Source: Gonium pectorale
Lineage: Eukaryota > Chlorophyta > Chlorophyceae > Chlamydomonadales > Volvocaceae
Length of the DNA stretch: 64,000 nt
Reading direction: 5' to 3'
NCBI GenBank assembly: GCA_001584585.1
Contig: LSYV01000002.1
Location: forward strand, 1,553,518 to 1,617,517
The notes below the pieces were generated by a model. The model searched no databases and had not been told where the DNA came from. It worked only from the letters and a program-made list of their open reading frames with translations. The position numbers and the translations under genes were made by a program. This document shows, in pieces, positions 1 to 12,405 of the stretch. The stretch's first letter is position 1, and the number at the start of each line of letters is the position of its first letter.

Positions 1-212
1 GGTACTAGACCGATCGATGACGGTGCATGCGCAATCGCGAGCGAGGAAGGAGAAGAGGACACCTCACTGCCGTGCAGTCTCTGGAAAAACCTGAGTGGCC
101 CCCGTGCTGCTGCCTGGGCAGTGCGTCTTCATTCCTTCAGAGACATCGCATAGAATAATGGATGCATGAATGGACTCAGACACCGAGAGAGTGGGCCGTG
201 CCGACATGTGTA

Positions 213-217
213 TTACA
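213..217 (-). terminator. TGTAA polyadenylation signal, kelch/Sfi1-like gene
   Basis: TGTAA, the usual green-algal polyadenylation signal, lies on the minus strand 522 nt past the stop codon at 739. Positions 1-212 beyond it show no gene. Confidence 0.45.
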
Positions 218-738
218 CACGCATGGAGCACGGCGTCCAACAGGGAACGGCCCAACCAGCTTCTCCGCAGCCAAGGGCTCCCGACCCAGATGGCACCGCG
301 CCGGCGGCAGCCCCCGTCGTCACTGCCGGGACCGTAGTGCAAGCACATGCGCCTGGCGCTGCAGGCTCGGTGCTGGGGGGCGGCAACGTGGGCTGCGGCA
401 GTCGCAGCAACAGCTTCCGCGGCCGCGTCCCTGCACTGGCAGCGCAATGCCCCGGCGCCCATGCTTCTTGGGAGGGTCCGGCGTCGCCTACGCACTCCGG
501 TGGCCGAGACTCCCGCACTGCCGGTCGCGCCGTCTGGAGAGCAGCTCAGCTTAGCGCAACATCCCCAGCCCAGCTCAGCCTCCAGGGTTAAGTTCCTTGA
601 GGGTCACCTGAGAGGGTTACTTTGCTGGGTTCAAGGGCTGCGGGAGTGTCTCTGTTCCTGCTCGCCTGTCTGTAGCACACTCACACGCATAGATCTTCTG
701 GATCATATAGTACGCACGCATTCCAGGTCAGGCCCATG

Positions 739-3700
739 TTAGCCCTGTCCGGCCAGCCGCCTCTGCAACTGCAGCAGACGCGCGACCTCCGGAAGCACCT
801 CCAGCGCCGGGTCCTCCACTACGAGCGACTCGATGTGCTGAACCGTGAAATGGGCGCGGGGGTCGGTTGGGTCCAACACCGCGCTCACACGGGCCGCCAT
901 CTGCTGCGGCCGGTTGGGCGCCTCGAGCTCCGCCTCAGGCGGTGGCCGGGCGTTCCACAACAGCTGCTCGGCCTGCTCCCGCGCCCCGAACTCATCCAGG
1001 TCCGCGGTGTCCGTCCCTTGCGTCCGTCTCTCCACCGGGGGCGGCTGCTCCGCCGGCTCCGATGCCGCGCGCTTGCGCGAAGGCTGAAGTCCTAGGTCAT
1101 GCCGCCACCGCTCCCGCTGCGCCTCAAGTAGCTGCCGTTGGAGGTCCTCTATCTCGGACTGGTACTTGAGCTCCGACGCGTGCATGTGCTGCACTGCGGC
1201 CGCGGCGCGGTCCTCTGCGGCCTCTCGGGCCTGACGCTGCTGCTCCAGGTGGCGCTTCTGGTTTGCCAGGTCGGCCTGTAGCCGCGGGCACCAGAGAGCG
1301 CAACGTGACAAACAGGGGCGGTGTGGCGGCTTTGCGGTGCGTCACATGCCCACGAAGGCACACGGAAACCTGATGAGCGGTGTTGACATGCCCTTTGTGC
1401 ATCGCATGTACCACCTGCCGGTATCTGGCAACAGTTTGGCATGCGTGCTCGAGCGCCCTGTTTGCACGCTGAGGGATCATATACCGAGAAAGCAACTCCG
1501 CACCTGCAGGACCCCGTTCTCCCGCTCCATCTGGTGCAGGCGAATCTCGGCCGTCTCCGCACGGGCGGTGGCGGTGGCCAGCTGCTGCAACAGGACCAGG
1601 TCCATGTCCCCGTTGATGCCTGGCGGAAGGCGGGTTTGCAGGTTTTGACCTAGTGGGTTGACCCGTGTCCGGCAGGGACGCCCCGAACTGCTCTCCTGAC
1701 AGGTTTTGCTCGTGTCCAGCATAATCGCTCTAGCTGGTGGTCCAATGCAAAGCAAGCATTTGGCCCAATCGAAAGCAGGGCCTTCCCGATGCAAAAGGTA
1801 TGGCCTGAGCTCCGACGCACAGGGACCCTGCACCCAAATCAGCCCTCCACCCTCCACTCGGCTCCTACCTGTGCCGCCAGCTGCCCTCGCCGCCGCTATC
1901 GCCATCTGCTTGGCCTGCTCCACCGCCGCCGCGATCTCCGTCTCGGCCGCGTTGCGCTGCCTGTCCAGGGCAAGTCGGAACTCCGCCTCCGCCGTGGCCA
2001 GCATGCCCCGCAGCAGCGCCGCCTCTGCTTGGCTGCTCGCCAGCTGTTGCTGGAGCAGCTGTTTCTCAGTCGCCAGTGCTGCAAGCTGCGCCGCCTCCCG
2101 GCCCTGGTGCTGCGTGGCCGTCAGCAGTTGACCACGCAACCGGGCCACCTCCTCGCCTGAGGGTGACAAAGGCCGGTAAGCGACAAGGACACCCATGGCG
2201 GAAAAAGGCCAAGACCAAGAAACAATGTGCATGTGCCATGTCCACTGTCTCCCAGGACCCAGTTTATCGCCTAAGGCCCAATGTGATATGCAACTTCATG
2301 GGAAGAGATACCCTCCATTCGCAATGGGACGCGTCCATACCCGGACTGTAGTAACTACAGCTGCAATAGCGGAACTCACGCAAATCGCACACGATGTCGT
2401 GCATGTCGCGAGCAGCTTCCGCCACCTCCCTCCCGCCCTCGCGGGTCCGCCGCAACCGCCGCTCCGCCGTGGCCAACGCCAGCTGCGCATCGGCCGTTGC
2501 CGCCTCCGCCGCCACCACGCGCACGGCCTCGGCTGCCACCCGCGATTTGAGGCGGTCGATGTCTGCCAGCGCCGCATTGTGCAGGGACACAAGGTCCGAT
2601 GCCCGCTCGCGCAACAACTGAGGGTGCACACCGGGTACGACATTCGGGCATTGTTGAGTGTCTGGGGCCATATGCTCCAAACAAAATAATCACAAACAAG
2701 CTCTTACTGTGTTTACATCGCATAAAAAGCCTTACGGCATAGCCCGCAACACAGGCCGCAGTTCCAGTACATATTCGGGGAGGACCCATTGGGAGAACGC
2801 TGAGTCCCGTTTCGTACCTGCAGCTGCTGCTCCGCCGTATCCGCCCGGTGCCGTGTCACAGCCAACGCCGCCTCCACGTCGGCCATGCCTGCCTGCACCG
2901 CGCTGAGCTTGGCGGCCATGGTCATCAGCTTGTACTGCTGCGCCAGCCCCGCCACAAGCGGCGGGCTTTCCAGAAGGTGCATGTCCAGGAGCGGACCCAT
3001 GGGTCCGCTGCCGCCCAGGGCTACCATCACGTGCCCCGCCAGAGTGAGCGTGTGGTGCGCGCGGGCGGTGGGCATGTCCTCGGGGCCGCCTGCAGGGTTT
3101 CAACGTCCCATGAACCCATGTTAACGGCAGAAGCAATGTGCTTATCTTGGTTTTCAGCATCCTCTCGGCCCTGGCTTCGTGCAGAAAGCTCGCACCCAGG
3201 ACTAAAACCTAATGTGCGCGGTGCTGACACGGTCCCGGGGACAGCACGACGTAGCAGCTGTGCCTGACCTTCTGCCGCGAGGTCTCTCCAGGCGCCGGTG
3301 GCGGTGTCAAGGACGGCCCCGTTCACCAGGTGGGCGGCACCGTCGTAGCCGCCGTGCACCACCAGATACCGGTCCGAGACCACCTCGCACGCATGGCCGC
3401 GGCGGGGACTGGGCGCCGGCCCCTGCGGAGAGCGGCCCGTGAAGAAGGCGACGTTAGACCGGGTGGTTTAGGCGAAGTTATTAGGCCGGGCATGGCGCGA
3501 CCCGGTACCGTGACGTGCACATGCGGTGTCATCCGCGACCGGGGTGCGATGGCAGCACATTGGTGGCACACCCACCGTCGTGCGCAGCAGCTCCCAGTGC
3601 CAGGCCTGCGGGTCCAGGATCCAGGTGTCTCCCAGGCACTCCGTCCCGTTGAAGCCCCCGTGCACGTACAGCCTGCCTCCAACCAGCGCAGCGATGTGGT

Positions 3701-6700
3701 TGCGCCGGGGCGGAGGCTGGTCACCTGCACCGCAGCCGGCATGGTCGGTTGACGGTTACGGCATGTCGTGATTCTATGGCCGGGCCAGACGACGGTCTAA
3801 GAGATCAGTGGCAACGGGCATGACCATCTTGCGCGTCTAGTGGCTCATGCAGATCGTTTCAAACTATTCACATGCGGGCCGAAGACGGGTTGCGGTCCTT
3901 CGAGACGTACCGGTTGTGTTGGGCTGCCACCACTCGTGGTGGTCAAGGTGGAACGCCCACAGCTCGCCCAGGGTGCCTCGCGAGCTGGCGTAGCCGCCGA
4001 ACACGTAGAGCGAGCGGCCCGACGCGTGGCACGTGACGGTGTGGTGCGAGCGGCCGGGCGGCGTGCGATTGCGTGGCGCCACGGTGCGCACGCTCGCACC
4101 CCAGCCGACACTGTCCTCTGTCGGCGGGTGACAGCAAGACATGGCGAGAAGCGCACGCGCGGCATCGTGACTTCAGGATCTTCCATTTGCTCATGCACGG
4201 TAGCGCTAACAAAACCAGCAGTGTTAGCGCAAGGGCACCATGCAAACTTGGCAAACCCTATGATGGTCCTTCGGCGTGTTAGGATGCAGGAAAGTGTATG
4301 TGGCGTATCCGGCAAGGCTCTGGTCCTACCCGCGGCGCGCACTGTGATGGCGTTGATGTCCATGAGCTCGGCCGTCCCGTCGAAGCCGCCCACCACCACA
4401 AACTGGTTGGGGCTCGTGACGCACGCCGCATGGTCCCGGCGGGTGGGCAGCGGTAGGCGTCCGTCGGCCCGCGTGCGCTGGAGAGTGCCCGCCAGTGTGC
4501 CATCCATGGGCTCGGGCTCCACCTCTACCTCCACCGAGTGCCACCGAAAGGACGCCGCGCCACCCTCTATGGGAGCCGCCGGGATGCCGGGCAATCGGTA
4601 CGGTACGGTTTACATAAGTTAGAGATAAATTGCCATTCGTCAGTGTGTCAAGATAGTGATGTCTGCAAGCCTGAATGCCCTGCCCCTGCACCCACCACAT
4701 AACTTGCCAAATAGTTGCAGTCGCCCAATGGCCGAGCCCCTTGCAATGCTTCCGTTTAACTGTTAGCATATCGGCACACGCCCATCACGTGCCGCTCTTC
4801 CACAAGCCCGCCCTGTCCATACCCGAGTATGCGAGCTCCAGCACGTGCAAGTCGCGGAACCACTCCTCTTCGCTGACGCCACCAAACACCACCAGCACGC
4901 CGGCCACACCCGGCACGACCGCCTCCACATCCGCATGGTGCCCGTGCCCATAGGCCGTCCGCGTAATCGTCGCCGTCCGCAGGGTCGCCGCCTCCAGGCC
5001 GGCCCGTGTTGTGCCCAGATGCTGACCTAGGCCCGTGGCGTCGCCCACCATCGTCTCGCCTCCACCGCCGACAGCCGCTGCCATGGTTGCCCGATACAAG
5101 GTACTGTGCATTGGGAGCGGCTGCGTAGAGCTGCCGGCTGGGGGTGCAGATGGCAGCTGCAGCGCTGGGAGGAAGAGCGTGCTGTGGCGGCTGCGTGGCT
5201 GGGGCATCCACTGGTCAGGGTCGGCCGGCAGCGAGCGCCAATGCAGCGGCTTGCCAAGCAGCCCGCCCTCTGCTCCCATTACGAAGCCGCGTAGCAGCTC
5301 TGCGCGGAGCAGATTGCTCTCCTCCATGACGGCCCGCATGTGTGCCTGTACCGCAGCACGGTCCTGCCGAACAAGCTCCATCTGGTGCTCGAACGTGGGC
5401 TCCAAGTCCTGGTATGAGGTAAGGGAATGAGGTAAGGGTGAAGTGAGACTGCGTTGCAAAGGGCTAGGGCCTCCGGATAGGCGTACACGTAAACAACATC
5501 CATGTGGTCACGCCAGGCGCCCAAGCCTTGACGTGTCGCACCTGCAGGCGGTGGATCTCGCGGAGGTGCAGCTGCACGGACCGGATCTTGGCCAGCACCC
5601 GCCAGATGTCGAAAATGGCCGCCAGCGATGCGCGGTTGCGCGCCAGGTGCCGAGCGAGCACCAGCCGCCGGTTGCGGGCGGCCCGCAGGGCGATGTCTCG
5701 CCACATCCGGAGGGCCACGACAGCGCGGCGCCGGGCCCAGGCACGCTCGCGAGGCGCCAAGCGAATGCAGGTCAAGCACGTGGCCAGCAGCTGGTGCCTG
5801 ACGGGCGCGTTGCGATTATGAAGCAGTCAGACTGATCCGAGTCCAGTAGTGTCAGGACGGGATGATGACAGTGCCCACCTATCAGCATCTCGCAGCGCCA
5901 GCTCCGCCTTGCCCAGCTGCGCCAGCCGCCTTGCGACGGCGGCCCAGCTTGCGACGAAGATGTCCAGCCTTCGCAGCCGCCAGAGGCCCTGCAGGGCAGC
6001 CACCTTGCGGCGCAACACAGCTGAACGCGCGGCCAGGGCCACCCAGCGGCGCAGAACAGAGCGCAGCACACCCCTGCGCCACATGGCGTCCAGCCGCTGG
6101 GCGAGCTTGGTGTTTGCGACCCAGGTCTGCGGGAAGTAGGGCAAGGGGAACCGGGGCATTGCAAGCACGCCGCTTGAGCACAGCACAGCGGGGATCCAGT
6201 TTCAGGGTTTCCGTCTGGGGTGCCATTTTATGACAAACAAAGGGGTGCGAGGCGGAGCCACCTATCGACTCCCACCCCACACTGCCCTGCGTGGATCACC
6301 ATGATTCGAGTTCGGAGTGCCGGTAGGCTCACCTGCAGAGCAGCTCGCAACGCTGTCACATTCAGCCGCAGCCGCAGTGCTGCCTCCAATTTCCGCTCGT
6401 GGGCCACCTCGAGTGCCAGGCCACGCCAGCCGTTCCTCAGCAGCACTCGCAGCCGGTGCGCGCTAGCGCCCTGCAGACGGATTCGCTTCTCCCGCAGCTG
6501 TGCGCTGCGCTGCGCCCAGCCCGCCAGCAGGCGGCGGCAGCGGGCCAGCTGCGCACGCTGCAGAAGGCGCCTCACGCGCTTGCTCTGTGCTGCCGCGGCT
6601 GACCACGATTGCAGCACAGTACGCTGGTACCGCGCGTGGGCACGTCGGCGGGTTTGGCGCTCGTGCCTGATGTGGGTCAGAGGACGAGACGGGAAAGAAC

Positions 6701-8734
6701 GCTACTTACCGGCACCGCCTGCAGGCACCATTCATATTCGATGATCATGGAGCTCACATCGTAGTCACTTAGTTAGTCCGCTCAAAGGTCCCTATGATCA
6801 GCGCACCTCCTTGCAAGGGCGAACATGTGCCACTCCGTGAAGACGCCCTCCAGGTGCTTCTGGCGCCACACGCTCTGCGCCCAGGCCAGGCGCCTGTTGC
6901 GCGCGGCGATGCGGCGCCAGAGATGCAGCGCGCGGCTGATGCGCAGCACAAGCAGCCGCCGGGCGTACGCCACCCAGGCCGACCCCATCAGCCGATCCAA
7001 CCGACGGCCGGCAATGCCCTGAGGGTCCATCCAGCATGGGGGACAGAAGCAGTTAGCGAATACGTGCAAACGGGGAAAGAAGAGACAATACTTGCAATTG
7101 ATGGGCAGCGATCCAGCGAAACCGAGCCGCGCGCACCGCTGCGTCCCTGAGCTCTTCGCGATGCCGGGTATTCAGCTCCATCAGGTCCCGACGGTGGCGG
7201 TCCTCCTGATCCCGATATGCCTCCACCTGCGGCAGGATTTGAGAAGGCTCTTTGCTGTGGCACGGACCTCACAGGGCAGCCACGACACCTGCCTGCCCCG
7301 ATGGCAGGCCACTAACCAAACCTGGTACACCTACCTGCGCGCGGAGCACGTCCCGTTGCTGCTCCAGCGACATCAGAGCGCGCATCTTGGCTTGCTCCCA
7401 TGTGCTGGCCCCGGTTCCCGGCGTGCCCACGGCCAAGGCCGCCGCAACCATGGGGTACGGCCCCGCGGGCTGCAACGGGCCCTCCTCCCGCAGCGCAGCC
7501 ATGTGGACGGAGGCTGCCGCGCTGGCGGCTGGACGGGCGTACCCCAGCGGCGCTGAGACACCAACGCTGCTGCTGCCACCTCCAGCGCCACCGTCGGCAG
7601 CAGCGGTCCTGCCTGCGTCATCGTAACCGTCCAGATCTTCATCCCCTTGCGGCTGAGGCACCGCGTTCTCGTTGCGCTTTTTACGCATCATGACGGAGGG
7701 GACTGTTGCTGAAGCGGAGGCAGCCACCGAGGCGGCGAAAGCGCGGGCGTGGCCACGGGGCCCCTGCGCCGCCTGCAGCCGAATGACGGCGGCCTCCGCC
7801 GACAGGGGCTCGCCCCGAGGAGGAGGCGGGTAGAACTTGACGGGTGCGGGTGCGGCCCCGCGGGCGTGGATGCCGTCGTAGGCTGCCACATTTGCGTGGC
7901 TTGTCGCGCCCAGGACGGTCCGCGGCACGGGCAGGACGTCAAGCGGTGGTGGCGGCATGACCGCCGCATTTTGGTTGGCATCAGTTGCAAGCGGCTGCTG
8001 TGGCTGGTGCTGCTCCTGCTGGGCTTCTTGCAGCTGGCCCTCGAGCTGCTGCACGCGGTCTGCCAGCGCCACCACTGCTGCGTTCTTGTCGGCTTCCCAA
8101 ACGCTTTGGGGCGGCCCCAAGTCCCGGTGTGGGAGGCCCTGTCGGTATAGCCGTAGGGGCACCGCCTCTGCGAGCATGGACCCGGGTGCAAGACGGGTAG
8201 ATACTCACGCGAGAGGCGTATGTTGCCCGCTAGATGAATCAGCATGCACGGCAAGCGGTATCCTCCTTTGAGTCCTGTTTCCACCTGCACAATGCCCTAG
8301 TATGGCGTAATTACCATGGGGTCCTCTCTGGCGCGGCGCAGGTGGCGATTGCGGAGGCAGGGGGGCGCCCCGGCGCCAGGGGCCAGGCGCGGGCACATTT
8401 GGCGGGGCCACCCCCAGAGAGCTGGTGTCATCAGCGGAGACATGGCCTGATGCCCATCTGGCAGCTGCCGGCTGCGACGAGCTCGGGCCGACGGGGGCGG
8501 CAGGACCAGGTGGAAGCGGAGCAGTTGGCCACACGTCAGGTGGAGTTGGCAGGGACGCAGCAGGCACGCTAGCACGTAGCCCTGTGCCCATGTACCGCTC
8601 CTCCAGCTCTCGCAGCCGTGCATCCAGCGACTGATTATAGGGTTAGCATCGTTGCAGGTGAGCCTCCTGGACGCTCCGCATAAGGCCAGGGCGCGACATC
8701 CGCCTACCTGCACGCGCTCGCTAGCGGTTTCCAT
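739..8734 (-). CDS. Sfi1-like/kelch/coiled-coil scaffold protein, 18 exons, 1,724 aa
   Basis: Exons (5'->3', minus): 8734-8708, 8630-8285, 8167-7335, 7226-7092, 7018-6807, 6666-6333, 6126-5879, 5797-5542, 5408-4823, 4566-4330, 4117-3911, 3724-3576, 3422-3269, 3089-2818, 2617-2380, 2156-1869, 1619-1504, 1275-739. All junction phases agree and the sum is 5,175 nt. Residues 1-400 are low-complexity with short coiled coils. Residues 448-797 are Arg/Leu/Trp-rich helices with repeated Trp-Arg pairs (LHLWRRIAARNRR, LRMWRDIALRAARNRR), as in Sfi1-type centrin-binding repeats. About 960-1275 hold six kelch-like repeats (VLVVFGG, FVVVGGFDG, LYVFGGY, LYVHGGFNG, LVVHGGYDG, VMVALGG), probably one beta-propeller. 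About 1290-1620 is a long Ala/Glu/Gln-rich coiled coil. By family knowledge, Sfi1-like arrays bind centrin at centrioles and kelch propellers bind proteins, so I infer a basal-body or ciliary scaffold. No catalytic motif is visible. The exact function is unknown. Confidence 0.85.
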
Positions 8735-9072
8735 GGCAATACCAACAGCGGATAGCTGGCCTACATCTTTTCAACTGCGATGAGTCTCGTGCTGCCACCA
8801 CCTGTCAACACAGTTCGCAGTCTGGATTCATGTCCTATGCTGTTTGTGATCGTTGTGCATAGGGCTTGAGCTTTCAACCTCTGCTTGCTTTCGTCGGTTG
8901 GCTCGCTTTCCAGGTTCCTCGGTTCCAGGCGAGACGGTTGGTCATCCTCCCTCCGCGCTTGCCACGTAACTTGTGCCTGTGCGTGACGATAAAGTAGTGT
9001 CACCTCCCAACCTTCTTGGTCTCCCAACCGTCTTGAGGCGGGTGCTTGGAGGATGTTGTGCTGAGAGAGCAC
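8735..9072. promoter_or_regulatory. Shared head-to-head promoter, kelch/Sfi1-like gene and KIAA0930 gene
   Basis: Only 338 bp separate the two start codons on opposite strands. No clear TATA box was seen in either direction. Any two 5' UTRs must lie inside it, so the core promoters must be very compact or overlapping. Confidence 0.6.
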
Positions 9073-10750
9073 ATGAGCAGCGGCGTCCTCGAAGAGGTGC
9101 ATCGACAATGCGGGAGCGCGGATCCTCGAGCTGCGTGGACGCAGGAGCAATGGTGCGAGGCCTTCTCCTACCTGGTGGGTTGACAGCCTTTATGGGCACA
9201 ATACCCGCGCTCGCATGCGACTGAGGCGCCTCCACTCTGGCCGCTGCAGTTTATGGGGCAGCCAGGAAATCGGCATGCGCTGCTGGAGCATCAAGATGAC
9301 ATACTTTGGCTTGTGACAGCCACGTCAGCGCCCGGCGTGCCGTCCGTTACACTGCGCCGCAACACCACCGCGCAGCTGCCCGCTGAACTTCGCCCGGGCG
9401 GCTCCGCCTTTGCGACCGTCGACTGGCGGCAGAGCCTCTGCCTCAACCTGGTGGTGCAAGCCAAGTACCTGCTCACTGTTGTACAATGCAGGTGGGACGG
9501 GCTGTCGTGGGCCCGACCACAGCGGTCTTCACTTCCGGCCAACGCTTAGCGGTAGTATGTTCCGCCTCCGAATGCACTGCTACGCTACACAACCTTTTAG
9601 CCTCAGGGTCTTCAGTCCTTTGCGGCCTAGTGTACTAGGCCGCACTGTGTTTGTACCCCTCGAGACCGGCTGCGCTGCCCCCGCGTGCTGCCCAACAGGC
9701 AGGACGTGCTTGCGGCAGTGGCGCACGAGCACGCATCCAGCAACGCCCACTGGCACAACCCGCACCTGCCGCCCCCGGCCGGCGCCGTGGTGGCCCAGCG
9801 ACGCGTCTTCGCCAGCCCAATGGCGGCCGACGTGAACCTCGAGGGTGCCCGATCTGGCAAGCCTCCGCTCGTATGCTACCCGGACGTGTCCTTCGCCGTG
9901 GACAACTTCGAGGATGCCTTCGAGGACATGGTGAGCGACCGTATGTAAGGCATGCGTCCGCCTTGTTGAAGCCCATGACAAAGACGTTTCCATTTCGCGG
10001 TTACAGGGGTCCGACCACGGGAAAGCTCCAGGGCGTGTCACCATCATAGTGATAACCGATGTTGTCCCGAGAGGCGACGACAACCATAACAACAGTGCCC
10101 GAAGATGGAGATGTCTTGCCCAACACAACTCAACGGCATCCTGCGAGACCAACCCGACCATGCAAGAAACATTCACCATTGTCATCTTCCCTATGCTTAT
10201 GCCTCAGGTACTGTCCCGCCCGGGCGACTGCTACTGCGTCATGCTGCACGTTCACGCAAGCCATATCATTGATCCGGACAACGGGTCCCACGGGCCCCTT
10301 CACAATCGCACCGGAGCGGAAACCGCGACACAACCGCTCACTGATTCGGCGCGCGCGCCTCGGCCGCCTCACGACTGCGCCGCCGAACGTCGCTACACGC
10401 TCTTCTCTGCATACGTGACGCAGGAGCTGGTTGCGGACTACCTCGCAGCCAAAGCCGCGCGAGCCCCACAGCCCAGCCTGCTGCACCGCCTTCTCGGGGC
10501 GCCGCGCCGAGCCGACGGCGCTGCTGCCGGGGGGCAGCGCGACCGCATCGTGTTGAGCGGGCCGGGAGGCATCGGCCGCGCCGAGGCGGTTGCCACGGCG
10601 GTGCCGGCGGGCGGCGGCAGCGGCGCTGTGGGGCCAGCGGTAGCGGCTGGCGGCGGCGCCCGCGCCAGTGCGTTGCAGCTGTCGCTTATGTGGATGAGCC
10701 TTCCGGCGCAGGCTCTGGCCCAGACGGTGCTCCGGTTTGCATGCTCATAA
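9073..10750 (+). CDS. KIAA0930 (DUF2045) family protein, 4 exons, 372 aa
   Basis: Exons 9073-9174, 9250-9491, 9699-9930, 10208-10750; phases 0/2/0 match and the total is 1,119 nt. Blocks match the animal KIAA0930 family in order: HQDDILWLV (animal PRQDDMLFYV), SLCLNLVVQ (SVCLNLILQ), VFASP, then CYPDVSFAVDNFEDAFEDM (SYPNIFFMIDSFEEVFSDM), CYCVMLHV, and a C-terminal SALQLSLMWMSLPAQALA segment (animal LLYAHLTYVTLPLHRI). The ATG at 9073 begins a 34-codon exon that ends at CTG|GTGGGT and already carries the Trp-rich start of the family. The length is close to the animal proteins. The biochemical function of the family is not established. It lies head to head with the Sfi1-like/kelch gene and tail to tail with the MED28-like gene, 126 bp apart. 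An Ala/Gly-rich loop at residues 280-340 is extra. Confidence 0.85.
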
Positions 10751-10876
10751 TCCGTAGGTGCGTCGGTAGAAGGGCTCATGCGAAGTGTCAGCGGCAGGGA
10801 TGGTATGCGTAGGTAGATAGGTAGCTTGGAGAAAATGGGATAGCCGGATAGGACACAGTAAGTTTGCCCGGGGCCC

Positions 10877-12123
10877 TCAGCTGCCCAGGCCGGCGAACAT
10901 GGTGCTCTCCTGCAGCTGCTCCTGCTGGCTGATCACTTCCTGCCACCGGGCAATCTGCTCCCTCGCGCGCGAGATCAGCTGGTCCTGTTAAGGGGAGGTG
11001 CGGAGGGAGTACAGGTGTTGAATGGCGGAATAGAAATGGCGGGCGCAATGATACGGCGTCCCCGTTCGGTGAGGCGCCAGGAGTTTTGTCATCATGGGTA
11101 GGGAGAAGTCGGTTTGACGGCTGAAGTAGGGAGCGAGACAGTCATCAGTGTGTTAGAAGTTTTAGGGATCATTGAACAGCGGCTCAGCACCATGCATGCA
11201 AGTGTGACGCACTTGGCGAGCGTAAGCAGTGTTGCGTCTGCCGCCTTCAGGATGCGGCGCTCTGTTCGGCGCACTTGCGCAAAACCCTTGTTCCGACTGC
11301 CGCGTCCAGCGCTACTACCTCACCATATGCCCATCTCGGCGAGTCCGCTCAGTGCCCTGCCATACCTTGTCATGCAGCTCAGCCGTCAGCTCAGCGATAT
11401 CCCGCTCCTGACGGGTGAATCATGATAACGGCAGGGTTGGGGAATGTGGGCGAGTGGCATCCAGAGCATAGCGTTGCATGGACGCACAGGCTTGTGATGA
11501 CAGCTGAAAGAGGAAACAAAAACAGGGAAGGCAGCCTCTACGGTCATACACACCCGGGGGTGTGATGGTTCCAGCAGGGCGCCGAGTACAGAGCACGGCG
11601 GGCGAGGTAGACGAGCAGACGGGCCAGGACATGTGCTCCTCCTGCCAGCGAGCCCCTATTGCTGCACTCAGTTGTGTAGTGAAATTCACAGGTCGGCCCC
11701 CCCCTTCCGCTTTCCAGAAGGGACTCTCAACTCGCTTCACCTCCCTGGACCTCCAAGGCCCAACACCCGTAGCTGCACAGAAATTGGTGTGCATCCGTAC
11801 ACGAAACATACGCCAAGCCGCTCACGACCCGCCTGTGCATCTGCCATGCCCCGGGTGGTCGGCTTGAGATCCTGCAGCTGCAGCAGGTACTTCTCCAGCT
11901 GGCCGACGGCGCTGGCAAACGCCCGTACAGCTTCTGAAGATGTGGGGTGGCCAATAAGGTTAGGTAAGCACCTCATCCGCGGCTCTGATCCCCCGCTTCC
12001 CCGCTCACCGCCTGCGCGTGCGCCCGGGGCGGGATCGTTCGGGCACGGAAGCATGTCGGCGACGGCCCGGTCCATTGAATCCAGGAGTCCCATGACGTCC
12101 GGCTTCGGTGTGTTTCCTTCCAT
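10877..12123 (-). CDS. MED28: Mediator subunit 28-like protein, 4 exons, 128 aa
   Basis: Exons 12123-12009, 11933-11812, 11407-11366, 10984-10877; phases 1/0/0 agree and the sum is 387 nt. The C-terminal half, reading IAELTAELHDKDQLISRA then REQIARWQEVI, aligns without gaps to the MED28 signature SELRNELQRKDALVQKHL then TKLRHWQQVL of animals. The N-terminal half has two helices, MGLLDSMDRAVADML and AVRAFASAVGQLEKYLLQLQ, in the places of the MED28 helices. MED28 is a small coiled-coil subunit of the Mediator head of RNA polymerase II. The protein is shorter than human MED28 (178 aa). The end of exon 2 is the least certain join (GGC|GTATGT chosen because it alone gives the right phase). Intron 2 contains a dispersed repeat (11522-11625). 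Confidence 0.65.
11522..11625 (+). repeat. Dispersed repeat, copy A
   Basis: About 100 bp inside intron 2 of the MED28-like gene, matching 24104-24194 in the same orientation. The shared core includes a palindromic ACACCCGGGGGTGT and ends with GACGAGCAGACGGGCC. Copy A has about 12 extra bases after the first AACAGGGAAG. Confidence 0.8.
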
Positions 12124-12405
12124 GGAAAACGCCCAGGTGTGGTATCAGGCAAAATGCACGCGCGGGCGACGTCAAACGCTCGATTGCCACACTACAGAGT
12201 GTGTAGTCAGTGTGTATCACTCAGCAATGTCACAGCCAGGACGCGTGGCGACACGCGCTGCGCGAGGGTCCAGCGCGGGTCACCGTGACGAAGTAGTACG
12301 GAACCCTCGTGCAAGACCCGACGCCGATCAGAATTCAAAGTTGTGCGCTGGGCGCGAGTGGTGACCAGCAGTTGGTATTTTGTGCACATCATAGTCTGCG
12401 CAAGC
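12124..12405. promoter_or_regulatory. Shared head-to-head promoter, MED28-like gene and J-domain/ferredoxin gene
   Basis: The divergent start codons are 282 bp apart. No strong TATA element was noticed. The pairing of a Mediator subunit with a plastid co-chaperone suggests constitutive expression. Confidence 0.55.
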
